From: Yoonia sp. G8-12
Lineage (GTDB): Bacteria > Pseudomonadota > Alphaproteobacteria > Rhodobacterales > Rhodobacteraceae
Assembly (NCBI RefSeq): GCF_038443675.1
Contig: NZ_CP151762.1
Coordinates: forward strand, 3,162,001 to 3,226,000
Length of the DNA stretch: 64,000 nt
Reading direction: 5' to 3'
Part shown: piece by piece, positions 51,607 through 60,700 of the stretch
Numbering within the stretch: the first letter of the stretch is position 1
Layout of the letters: each line of letters opens with the position of its first letter
Notes under the pieces: generated by a model
What the model saw: the letters and a program-made list of their open reading frames with translations, nothing else
Database searches by the model: none
Told to the model about the DNA's origin: nothing
Translations under genes and position numbers: made by a program

Positions 51607-52405
51607 TCCCCAATGTTCTCAGTATTGCGGGCTCTGATCCGTCAGGGGGGCGGGTATCCAAGCTGACATCAAGGCGATTTCTGCAAACGGTGCGTTTGCG
51701 ATGGCTGCCATCACGGCTTTGACGGCACAAAATACCCAGGGTGTGACGGGCATTCATCTGGTCCCGCCAGTCTTTGTCCAAGACCAGATCGCAGCTATTT
51801 TTGCTGATATCCGCGTTGACGCTGTCAAAATCGGGATGATCGCAAACGCCGATATCGCAGCCGCGGTTGGGCAGGCGTTAGAGGGCCAAACAGGTTTCCC
51901 GATCGTGCTTGATCCGGTGATGATTGCCAAAGGTGGGGCCGCATTGCTGCAACCCGACGCTGTGAACACGCTCCGCAATATACTTGTGCCCTTGGCTACG
52001 GTGCTGACGCCCAACCTTCCGGAGGCTGCGCATCTGCTGGACAGCGCCACCGCCACGACACGCGATGAAATGGTGGCCCAAGGTACTGCGCTTTGCGCGC
52101 TGGGGGCGACCGCTGTGTTGATGAAGGGTGGTCATCTTGAGGGGCCAGACAGCCCCGATTGCTTGGTCACAAGCGACACGGTCACCTGGTTTGACGCCCC
52201 GCGCACCACAACCGCAAACACCCACGGCACAGGTTGCACACTATCCTCGGCGTTGGCGGCACAATTGGCTAAGGGTCAAAACATTCATGCAGCCACAGCC
52301 GCCGCCAAATCCTATGTCGCACACGCCATTGCCGACGCTGATGCTTTGACGGTGGGCACGGGGCACGGCCCCACGCACCATTTTGCGACCCTTTATTCCA
52401 AATGA
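51603..52405 (+). CDS. thiD: hydroxymethylpyrimidine/phosphomethylpyrimidine kinase with apparent frameshift
   Basis: ThiD phosphorylates hydroxymethylpyrimidine twice. The ATG at 51603 overlaps the thiE stop and opens MIPNVLSIAGSDPSGG, the exact N-terminal family motif. The frame then breaks at the G6 run (51645-51650): it needs a seventh G to continue as GGAGIQADIKAISANGAFAM and join the frame that starts at 51701 (MAAITALTAQNTQGVTGIHL). With it the protein is 267 residues, the normal size. The rest of the frame, including KGGAALLQPDA, TPNLPEAAHLL and THGTGCTLSSALAAQLAKGQ, is intact. As given, translation from 51603 stops early. I think a missing G in the sequence is most likely. Confidence 0.9.
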
Positions 52406-52418
52406 AAGTGAATGACTT

Positions 52419-53357
52419 ATGAAAACCACGATCTTTGCAACTGCTTTATCGCTGTGCGCCGCCCCACTTTGGGCGCAAGACCAAGTCACTTTGTTGTTGG
52501 ATTGGTTCGTGAACCCGGACCACGGTCCTGTCATCATCGCACAAGAAAAGGGCTACTTTGCGGACCAAGATCTCGCGGTTGAGGTCATTGCCCCTGCCGA
52601 TCCGTCTGCACCGCCAAAGATGGTTGCAGCCGGTCAGGCCGATCTTGCGATTTCCTATCAACCGCAGTTGCATCTGCAAATCCATGAGGGTCTGTCGCTG
52701 CAACGTGTCGGCACCTTGGTCGCCACCCCGCTCAGCTGCCTGTTGGTTCTGGCAGATGGTCCCATCGAAACCCCCGCTGATCTGAAAGGCCGCAAGGTCG
52801 GCTTTTCGGTGGGCGGTGTTGAAGAGGCGGTGCTGGGTCATGTTTTGGCGACCCACGGTTTGTCGCTCGATGATGTGGAATTGATCAACGTGAACTGGTC
52901 CATGTCTCCTTCGCTGATGTCGGGTCAGGTTGATGCCGTCATTGGCGCATTTCGCAATTTCGAGTTGAACCAAATGGATATCGAAGGCGTTCCGGGGCGC
53001 TGTTTCTACGTCGAAGAAGAAGGGCTGCCACCATATGACGAACTGATCTACGTGGCCAACAAAGACACGATGGACATCGATATGATCCAGCGTTTTCTGG
53101 CCGCCACCGAAAAGGCGACGCAATACATTATCAATCACCCCGAGGAGAGTTGGGAGATTTTTGCAGGCACATCACCAGAACTGGACGACGAGTTGAACAG
53201 ACGCGCATGGGTCGACACGTTGCCTCGTTTTGCACTACGGCCGACCGCGATGGATGTTGGTCGGTATGCCACGTTCGAGGCGTTCTTACATGACGCGGGC
53301 CTTATCCCGTCGATCAATCCTGTCAGTGACATCGCCATCGACGTAACCGCGCAATGA
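52419..53357 (+). CDS. thiY: ABC transporter substrate-binding protein, thiamine pyrimidine precursor type (ThiY-like)
   Basis: A 312-residue exported protein of the NMT1/THI5-like family. The signal peptide MKTTIFATALSLCAAPLWAQ is followed by a mature start VTLLLDWFVNPDHGPVIIAQ with EKGYFADQDL, which strongly resembles ThiY proteins that bind formylaminopyrimidine. The AGQADLAISYQPQLHLQIHE and SVGGVEEAVLGHVLATHGLS segments fit too. It is inside the riboswitch operon, between thiD and tenA, and its TGA overlaps the tenA ATG (ATGA). The ligand is inferred, not shown. Confidence 0.88.
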   Translation: MKTTIFATALSLCAAPLWAQDQVTLLLDWFVNPDHGPVIIAQEKGYFADQDLAVEVIAPADPSAPPKMVAAGQADLAISYQPQLHLQIHEGLSLQRVGTLVATPLSCLLVLADGPIETPADLKGRKVGFSVGGVEEAVLGHVLATHGLSLDDVELINVNWSMSPSLMSGQVDAVIGAFRNFELNQMDIEGVPGRCFYVEEEGLPPYDELIYVANKDTMDIDMIQRFLAATEKATQYIINHPEESWEIFAGTSPELDDELNRRAWVDTLPRFALRPTAMDVGRYATFEAFLHDAGLIPSINPVSDIAIDVTAQ

Positions 53358-54040
53358 CCCGTTCTGTTTACGGCGATACCTTTGCGCTTTGGCGTGCCGG
53401 TTGCGGCCAGCCGTGGCACGACTACACCCATCATGCTTTTGTCGAAGGCCTTCGGGACGGCACGTTGCCGCGTGCATCGTTCCTGCACTATCTCGTCCAG
53501 GACTATGTCTTCCTCGTGCATTTCGCGCGGGCTTGGTCACTTGGGGTGGTCAAGGCGGAAACACTGGACGAGATGAAGGTCTGTGCGGGGACTGTTGATG
53601 CTTTGGTCAATCACGAAATGGCACTCCACGTCAAAACCTGTGCCGCAGAAGGCATTGAGGAAGCCACACTTTTTGCGGCGGTCGAGGCCTTCGAAAACCT
53701 TGCCTACACACGGTATGTAATGGACGCGGGGCTGCAAGGTGATTTCCTTGATCTGATGGCATCACTGGCGCCTTGTTGTTTTGGATACGGCGAAATCGGG
53801 ACGCGGCTGGCGCAGTCTGCCGCGTCTGAAACGCCTTACCGCGACTGGATCGACACTTATGGGGATGCTGAATACCAAGGCGTTATGCAAACCGTAGGTC
53901 AGATGATGGATGAGGCAATTGGGCGTCGTTTGGGCCCTGATCCGACCGCATCCGCGCGCTGGCCAAGTCTTCAGGGGCGTTTCACCACAGCAACCCGGCT
54001 TGAGGTTGCGTTTTGGGACATGGGACTGCGCGGCGCGTGA
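53354..54040 (+). CDS. tenA: TenA family aminopyrimidine aminohydrolase (thiaminase II)
   Basis: A 228-residue all-helical TenA protein that converts aminomethyl-pyrimidine breakdown products to hydroxymethylpyrimidine. It is the TenA-C type, with the nucleophile cysteine at Cys141 in LAPCCFGYGEIGTRLA. The conserved FLHYLVQDYVFLVHFARAWS is near residue 37-56, and RLEVAFWDMGL near the C-terminus holds the glutamate. Its start overlaps thiY's stop, and the ATPase GTG start overlaps its TGA (GTGA). With ThiY and the ABC transporter it forms a complete import and salvage route for degraded thiamine. Confidence 0.93.
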   Translation: MTRSVYGDTFALWRAGCGQPWHDYTHHAFVEGLRDGTLPRASFLHYLVQDYVFLVHFARAWSLGVVKAETLDEMKVCAGTVDALVNHEMALHVKTCAAEGIEEATLFAAVEAFENLAYTRYVMDAGLQGDFLDLMASLAPCCFGYGEIGTRLAQSAASETPYRDWIDTYGDAEYQGVMQTVGQMMDEAIGRRLGPDPTASARWPSLQGRFTTATRLEVAFWDMGLRGA

Positions 54041-54761
54041 CAAAGGCGCCTGCGATACAACTGCGCGGTACGTACCACATCGACGGGCAGCGCTTGTTCG
54101 GGCCCGTTGATGTAGTGCTGCGAGCGCGGCAATGGACCTGCGTGCTGGGCCGCTCTGGCGTGGGTAAATCCACGCTGCTGCGTTTGATAGCGGGTCTGCC
54201 CTGCGCAGGTAGATTCGACGGTCAGGTCACCGCATCTGATCATATCGGCATCACCGGACGCATCAGTGTGATGGCGCAATCCGATCTTCTTCTGCCATGG
54301 CTCAGCGTTCTGGAAAATACTGTACTGGGCGCGCGTCTGCGGGGGACAATCCCGATCTGAAAAGGGCCGAGGCTATGTTGGAGCGTGTCGGGTTGTCTTT
54401 GCATAAGCATAAAAAACCCGGCGCGCTGTCAGGCGGCATGCGGCAACGCACGGCCCTTGCGCGCACCTTGATGGAAGACCGCTGCATTGCACTATTGGAC
54501 GAACCCTTTTCTGCGCTCGACGCGAGCACACGGGCAGACATGCAAGAACTTGCCGCTGAGGTTCTGGCCGACAAAACGGTTCTTCTGGTCACCCATGACC
54601 CAGCCGAGGCAGTACGCCTTGGCCACCAGATTATTGTTCTCACACCAGAGACCGCACTGACGTGGCCAACCCCGCACGACACGCCAATCCGCGATCAATA
54701 CGCCCCTCAAACCGTCACCTGTCAGGCCGAGCTGCTTGCGCATTTAAGGCGCGCGCAATGA
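54037..54761 (+). CDS. thiZ: ABC transporter ATP-binding protein (ThiZ-like) with apparent frameshift
   Basis: The importer ATPase. The GTG at 54037 overlaps the tenA stop. Walker A is GRSGVGKST, then Q-loop SVMAQSDLLLPWLSV. After VLGARLRG the frame stops prematurely at 54358-54360. Adding one G to the G5 run at 54341-54345 restores RGDNPDLKRAEAMLERVGLS, followed by the signature LSGGMRQRTALARTL, Walker B CIALLDEPFSALD and H-loop LLVTHDPAEAVRLG. The repaired protein is 241 residues, typical for ThiZ/SsuB-type ATPases. The stop overlaps the permease start. As given, the two halves are separate: one carries Walker A, the other the signature and Walker B. Confidence 0.88.
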
Positions 54762-55489
54762 TGCGGTTGCGATATGCCTTGGGCGCGGCGGGTTTTGCAC
54801 TTTTGTTGTGGCAAGGGATCGTTTGGATCACAGGCGTGCCACCATTCATTCTGCCGTCCCCAATGCGGGTCGGACAGGCGGCGATTGAAAACCGCGTCTT
54901 GATTGCAGAAAACGCACTGGTGACGGCGACGGAAGTCTTTTTGGGGCTGCTCATCGGCACAGTTTTAGGGGCGGTGACTGCAATTCAATTGGCAAGCTCC
55001 GCGCGCTTACACCGTTTGGTCATGCCGTTGCTTATCTTCACCCAAGCGGTTCCGGTGTTTGCACTTGCGCCAATCCTGACGCTTTGGTTCGGCTATGGCA
55101 TTGCATCAAAAGTCGTGATGGCAGTCTTGATCATCTATTTCCCCGTCACTTCCGCATTCTATGACGGGCTGACGCGCGTTCCGCCAGACATTCTGGACAT
55201 GGCCAAAACCATGGGCGGCACCAAACGCCAGATTATGTGGCGTATCAAAATCCCGCATGCGCTGCCGTCTTTGGGAACTGGTTTGAAACTGGCTGCGGTT
55301 TACGCCCCGATCGGGGCGGTCATCGGGGAATGGGTCGGGGCATCAAAGGGGTTGGGCTACCTGATGTTGCTGGCTAACGGGCGGGCCAAAACCGATTTGA
55401 TGTTCGCAAGCCTGTTCACGCTAGCGATCATGACGTTGCTTTTGTATTTCGCTGTTGGCAAAGCGTCAGACCGGCTGGGTAAACGCTAA
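54758..55489 (+). CDS. thiX: ABC transporter permease (ThiX-like)
   Basis: A 243-residue inner-membrane permease of the SsuC/ThiX type. About six helices are visible, starting with LGAAGFALLLWQGIVWITGV. The EAA loop is LDMAKTMGGTKRQIMWRIKI followed by PHALPSLGTGLKLAAVYAPI and GAVIGEWVGASKGLGYLM. The ATG at 54758 overlaps the TGA of the ATPase gene. An in-frame ATG at 54662 lies inside the ATPase gene. It is the last gene of the riboswitch operon and forms the channel for the pyrimidine delivered by ThiY. Confidence 0.9.
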   Translation: MMRLRYALGAAGFALLLWQGIVWITGVPPFILPSPMRVGQAAIENRVLIAENALVTATEVFLGLLIGTVLGAVTAIQLASSARLHRLVMPLLIFTQAVPVFALAPILTLWFGYGIASKVVMAVLIIYFPVTSAFYDGLTRVPPDILDMAKTMGGTKRQIMWRIKIPHALPSLGTGLKLAAVYAPIGAVIGEWVGASKGLGYLMLLANGRAKTDLMFASLFTLAIMTLLLYFAVGKASDRLGKR

Positions 55490-55847
55490 GCCGACCGTTC
55501 GCCGCATCCCGATCAGGATCACGCATCGCGAGGCGAATTAAACTTTGGATGCAGGCGCGCGAGTGCCAGATTTTTAAAGATCTCTCCGTGCCTGGCGCCT
55601 TATGGTTGAGGCTGCCTGACAGTGAGGTCATGAAGATGGCGTGGTTGAGTCCATCAATACCGAAGTCATTTCCTTAATCGCAGCTAAGGCGACGAAGCGG
55701 TATCTAGATCGTTTTGATCCTGATTACCTTTGGTTTGAAAACCTATGATCCGCGGCGCCCATGAACACCCGCCCCGCTTTTAAGTGACATTCAACAAATT
55801 GATCACTGAACGTTCGCATATCCATAAAGTGTATCTTCAATTGTACC

Positions 55848-55870
55848 TTCACACTCAAGATCAGTGTGAA
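55848..55870. repeat. perfect inverted repeat (hairpin)
   Basis: TTCACACT (55848-55855) pairs with AGTGTGAA (55863-55870) across CAAGATC, followed by TATTTATT. It could terminate the thi transcript from the left, although it is over 350 bases downstream of thiX. It lies 34 bases from the tRNA fragment, on the host side of the island boundary. Confidence 0.5.
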
Positions 55871-55903
55871 TATTTATTAAAAACCACAATTTAACCGATA
55901 TAA

Positions 55904-55953
55904 GTGGCGGACTGGGGAGGATTCGAACCTCCGACCCCTTGATTCGTAGTCAA
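55904..55953 (-). repeat. 3' half of a tRNA-Arg(ACG) gene: candidate attachment site
   Basis: Read on the minus strand, this begins at the anticodon stem (TTGA, loop CTACGAA with anticodon ACG, TCAA). It continues through the variable loop, a perfect T arm (GGAGG-TTCGAAT-CCTCC), the 3' acceptor strand CCAGTCC, discriminator G and an encoded CCA at 55904-55906. The 5' half (acceptor 5' strand and D arm) is absent from the bases that should carry it. A 3'-only tRNA piece next to a tyrosine integrase gene is the classic duplicate left by island integration into a tRNA 3' end. The intact tRNA should lie beyond the window. Confidence 0.8.
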
Positions 55954-56091
55954 ATAGTATTTTTGAGCATAGCTTGCTAGACGCTCGCATTTATCTATAA
56001 AAATATAGTAGTTATAGAAACTAGATGAACATAGTTACTCACTAAATATCCCTCATATGCATGTCATTTAAGAGACTAAAAAGAGACTAAA

Positions 56092-57201
56092 ATGAAATTG
56101 CGATTGACCGACTTAAGCATCCGCAAGCTAGGCAACCCGCAAGACGGGCAGGTGACCCACTGGGATGCAACCACCCCTGGATTCGGCATCCGGTGCTCCG
56201 CCAAAAGCAAATCCTACGTGGTGATGTATGGTGCGAAGCGTCGTTTGAAAACGATTGGCCGGTATCCTGCATTGTCGCTTTCTGATGCCCGTCGGCAGGC
56301 CAAGTTGTTCCTTGCCAGCCAAGCCACAGTACCAAACGATGCGATTGAACATGACTATCAAGATGTGCTGTTGGCCTATATGGCGGACTGCCATAGCCGT
56401 TTACGGCCCAGCACGCTTGAGGGGTATCTGCTCTATCTGAACGGGATCAAGCTTAACGGTCTAATATCTGAGATTACTCAGCGTAACATGATGCACGCCA
56501 TCGAGCGCTTTACGACCAGTCCAACCAGCCGGAACTATGCATTCACCACGTTCAAGGTGTTCTTCAACTGGGCAGTGCGTATGCAGTACGTCACCGTCAA
56601 TCCTCTCTCGAACCTGAAGCGCCCCCACAAGACAGGCTCGCGGGATCGGGTGCTTTCGGAGGATGAGATCAAGGTGCTGCTTTCATACAGTCTGGGCCAG
56701 AGAGACCGCTACTGTGGCATTGTGAGCCTGCTGTTGGTGACCGGACAGCGACGAGGTGAGATCGCAGGGTTGCGCTGGGACGAAATTTCAGGCGGATGGC
56801 TACATTTTTCAGCGAACCGGACCAAGAATGCCCGAGGTCATGCAGTTCCATTGGGCCTTCTTGGTATGCAAATTCTCGACCGTCCCAAAACTCATGATGT
56901 GTTCGTTTTCGGTGATGATGACTCAGATCAGCCATTTAGCGGTTGGTCCCGAGCGCAGCGGCGTTTGCTGCGAGAAACTGGACTGCCCCACTTCACGTTG
57001 CACGACTTGCGGAGAACGTTTGCGACTGTCCATGCCAAACTGGGTACGCCTATCCATGTTACCGAGAGGCTGCTAAACCATGTGTCGGGCACAGTGAGCG
57101 GTGTAGCTGCGGTGTATAATCGGCACAGCTATGAGCAAGAGATGGCGCTGGCGCAGAGCACGTTGGATAATTTCTTGAGTCGACTAATTGATGAGCCTTA
57201 A
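56092..57201 (+). CDS. tyrosine-type site-specific integrase
   Basis: A 369-residue tyrosine recombinase. The N-terminal Arm-binding DUF4102-like domain (DATTPGFGIRCSAKSKSYVV followed by MYGAKRRLKTIGRYPALSLS) precedes a SAM-like core-binding domain and the catalytic domain. The catalytic arginine is in VTGQRRGEIAGLRW, the HxxR pair is in HDLRRTFATVHAKL, and the tyrosine is in VAAVYNRHSYEQEM. All key residues are present, so the enzyme may be active. It starts about 140 bases from a tRNA-Arg half gene, pointing away from it, as expected for an island or prophage end. Two tandem AGAGACTAAA units precede the start. Confidence 0.9.
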   Translation: MKLRLTDLSIRKLGNPQDGQVTHWDATTPGFGIRCSAKSKSYVVMYGAKRRLKTIGRYPALSLSDARRQAKLFLASQATVPNDAIEHDYQDVLLAYMADCHSRLRPSTLEGYLLYLNGIKLNGLISEITQRNMMHAIERFTTSPTSRNYAFTTFKVFFNWAVRMQYVTVNPLSNLKRPHKTGSRDRVLSEDEIKVLLSYSLGQRDRYCGIVSLLLVTGQRRGEIAGLRWDEISGGWLHFSANRTKNARGHAVPLGLLGMQILDRPKTHDVFVFGDDDSDQPFSGWSRAQRRLLRETGLPHFTLHDLRRTFATVHAKLGTPIHVTERLLNHVSGTVSGVAAVYNRHSYEQEMALAQSTLDNFLSRLIDEP

Positions 57202-57208
57202 TCAATAG

Positions 57209-57498
57209 ATTGAAATGCGTCTCGCGGTTGATCTTTACGAAAAACTCGTCCAGATGCCATTGCCAATTTGACAGGATCGCATCTGGCTCACTCGAGTCCT
57301 CCGAATTTCAATGGCGAACACCGGACCAAATCTGTTCCACCAAAACCGAACGGTCTCGTGGCTGGTTTCGATCCCGCGTTGGTGCAGCAAATCTTCCACA
57401 TTCCGGTGCGAAAGCGGAAAACGGACGTAGAGCATCACGGCCAGGCGGATGATTTCCGGTAACGTTTTGACGTACTTGAATAGGCAGCGTTTTGTCAT
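57209..57498 (-). pseudogene. IS6-family transposase remnant
   Basis: The minus strand encodes about 70 N-terminal residues of an IS6-type transposase, including LAVMLYVRFPLSHRNVEDLL and HQRGIETSHETVRFWWNRFG followed by PVFAIEIRR. Then the frame shifts; the continuation NWQWHLDEFFVKINRETH is still readable in another frame down to about 57209. That matches the start of the DDE domain, where the first catalytic Asp lies. The remaining two thirds are gone, cut off near the end of the integrase gene. It is a dead fragment and shows past IS activity in the island. Confidence 0.8.
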
Positions 57499-57704
57499 CC
57501 AAAGAGGCTAGGGCGGTGTCTTGCCCGCCCAAGCGGGTATTGTCTGACAGTGCCCTCGGGGCGCATGCTGATATTGCTCAGTTCAAGAAATCTGGAATGC
57601 CCCAAACCGCACACAATTTGGGCTAAATTGTCAGCTAGTGGTCGCAAAGAGATGGGCCCAATGATCGACTATGGGTCAAGAAATCACAATCAAAAGCGAG
57701 CATC

Positions 57705-60700
57705 ATGTCTTTAGTATCTGTCTGTCGAAGTCGCGTCTTTTCATGCATATTGAAAGTACTTTTTCTCGGCACTCTCGCGACTGCAGCAATAGGTTTTTCG
57801 CCAACGCAGGCACATGCTCAGGTCTACGATCTTCTGGTTGACATTGACGACAACTTCACCATCGGCGAGCCGCCAAATGAAGTGGACATAGATTCCACCT
57901 CTTTGCCAGCAGGTGCCATCGCACGGCTGAAGTTCCGTGTGTCCAACAACGGCCCGGGTGCTGCGCCCGCAACAACGATTGACATTACGGTCGACGGGAC
58001 GATCACAGGACCGCTGGCCTTTGTCGGTCAGGAAGGGACGATCACCAACTGTGTGGCTACCGGGGGCGTTGTCACTTGTGACGTACCTGCGCTGGATGCA
58101 CCGGTTGAAACGCCTGCCGGCTCTGGCATTTTCCCTGCGACGTTTGAGGAAGTTATCCTCGACTTCCAGACGACGATTGCTGAAACGGTGGAAATCGAAG
58201 CTGCGGTCCCACTCGGCCCTGCTGGCGACGATGGCGAAAACCAGAATACGCTCAGCAACAACGATCTGTCCGAAGTGATTACCGTGCTTGAAGGTGTCGA
58301 CATGTTTGTCGAATGGGACGTGCCCGCCACTGTGCCAGCCGGCTCTTTCTTTGATTATACGGTCCGGGTGCGCAATGTCGGCCCGAACACCGCTGATAGC
58401 TACCGATTAACTGTTCCGGTGCCCGCAGGCGTGGTCAACATCACACCACCACCTGGCTGTAGCTTGCAAACATCAGGAACGCAGCAAAACTACGTCTGCA
58501 ACGTGACGACAGATCTTGCGCCCACAACCGAAACTGGCCCCTTTGTTGCCTTTACTTTTAATGGCCAAATTGCCGTCGCAACAGGGTCGGAAATCTCGAC
58601 AAGCGTCAATGTCGACAATGCATCCCCACTCGACCCTAACCCAACAAACGATGATGATGTTTTTCGGCTCAACGTGACTGCCGGATCGGACGTCGCGATC
58701 ACAAAGACGCGTTCACCAAGCGGCGGGCCGATCTTTGTTGGTGATACAGTCAACTTCACAATCGGTGCTACCTACATTGGCGATACACCAACATCGATCC
58801 GCATCGAAGATATTGTCCCGTCCGAGTACCGGATTGTCTCGGTGAATCCGGGGAACTACGTTTGTGGGCTTGCGCCATTCTTCGTTGGGCAAGTGGTAGA
58901 TTGTACGGCCAGTGGCACTGGCGATGGCGATCCTGACGGCGATGGTTTCTTTGATTATGGCGACATCGTCATCGAAGCCGTCGTGGACGCTGCTAGCGAC
59001 CCAGCCCCTGTGACGAATACAGCGACGGTGACGCCACAAGGTGTGACCGAGGCAAATATTGGCAACAACACGGCCAGCGATGGACCCATTGTGCTGCAAG
59101 ACCCCACGATTGATCTTGCTGTCACGAAAACCGGCCCCGCCGTACCCGCCATTCAGAACATCGACGGCTATACGTTTTCTCTGCGGGCGCAGAACCGTGG
59201 CACGCAGGCCTACGCTGGTCCGGTAATTATCACCGACAGTCTGCCTGCGGGCGTCACCGCTACAGGCGCCTCTGGCGCAAACTGGAGCTGCCAGACACCT
59301 GACCCGGCCAATCCGACCGGGCCATTGATACCGGCTGCTTATCCAATCGCCGGTCCTGTCGATCTGGTTTGCACAAACACATACAGCCCCACGCGCCTGT
59401 TGAACCCGAACGCCCAGACCAGTGTGCTGAGCGTCACCATTTCGTCGCAGACACTTGGCCTGAACACCAACCGCGCCTCGGTGAATGGTGCGGATGCTGA
59501 TCCGCTCAACAATGACACCGACAATGATACGTTCGATCTAGACTTTGAAACCGTCCCCTTCGGCGAATCCGCTGATGTCTCGGTAGCAAAACGCTCTGGA
59601 GTTCCGATCATCGACCCCAACGACGAGTCTGTGAGCCTCTCGGCAGACACGACAGCCACAGCGGGCGAGCCTTATGCCTTTGAGATTGAAGTCTTCAACG
59701 ATGGCCCAGCTGCTGCGGTTGGCGTCAACGTCCTTGATACAATCAGGAATCTGCAAAACGGCAATGCCAACTTTGAAAGCATCTCGGTCGACGGGACCGG
59801 AAGTTGTAGCCAGGATTCGCGCAACGGAAGCAGCGCACGGCTGAACTGCCTTGTCGATGTGCCTTTGAATTGTGTCGCCGGCTCTACATGCCCAGTGATC
59901 ACCGTTGTGGTGATCCCCGGTCGCGATGCAGGCCGCGGCGTTGATCCAAGCGATCCAAGTGATGGCACACGCAATAACACGGTCACAGTTTCCCCAACAG
60001 TCACACCCGATCCCGATCCAAGCAACAACAGCGCCTCGGTCGATTTTCCGTTCATCCCACGGTCTGATGTCACTGTGACGAAAGCAGCGCCTGCAACCGT
60101 CAGCACAGGTGTAAATCTGACCTATACGGTCACAGCGCGGAACCTGCCAAACGGGCTGAGCCGGGCAGATGGCGTCGAAATCACCGACACATTGCCTTTG
60201 GGTGTCCGTTTCATCAGCGCCGCAGCACAAAGTGGCGGTGCATGTACGACCCCTGTGGCAGGCAGCACCACGACACCAACGAACCGGACGGTGCAGTGTG
60301 AACTCGGCAATCTGAATCTGGGACAACAGCGCGCGGTGACGATTGTCGTGCGGCCCAACTACGATACGTTCGATCAAACCGGCGGGACCAACGCAATCAT
60401 CAACGACGTACGCGTTGACCTGTTTGATGGCACTGGTGCAATTGTAACAACACCTTTCGATGTCGATCCAAGCAACAACACCGCATCTGTCACCACGACA
60501 CTTGCGCCCCCAGATCTGGATATCGCTGTCGACAAATTCGACAGCGCCGACCCGCTGGCGGTTGGTGATCCGTTTACCTATACGGTACGCGTCGAGAACC
60601 TGGGCCCGTCGGCTGCACATAACGTGCTGATCCGCGATCAATGGCCAACAACGACCAAGATCGATTTCGTCAGTATCGCTCCACCATTCGACACAGCCTG

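Larger units (their letters stand above)
55490..56091. other. gap between the thi operon and the integrase gene
   Basis: About 600 bases. On the plus strand, 55626-55748 is open and protein-like (contains VVESINTEVISLIAAKATKR, then YLDRFDPDYLWFENL and a stop) but has no start; it looks like the tail of a lost gene that I do not recognise. A perfect 8-base inverted repeat lies at 55848-55870. The tRNA half gene (55904-55953) follows. The rest is AT-rich, with no further gene visible. Confidence 0.55.

Noticed and set aside
55907..55990. Intact tRNA-Arg gene
   Set aside because: The bases where the D arm and 5' acceptor strand should be do not pair with the 3' acceptor CCAGTCC, so only the 3' half is present.
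59538..60641. 367-codon minus-strand frame within the DUF11 gene
   Set aside because: The opposite frame is one continuous repeat protein; the minus frame has no recognisable domain and no ribosome site that I can see.
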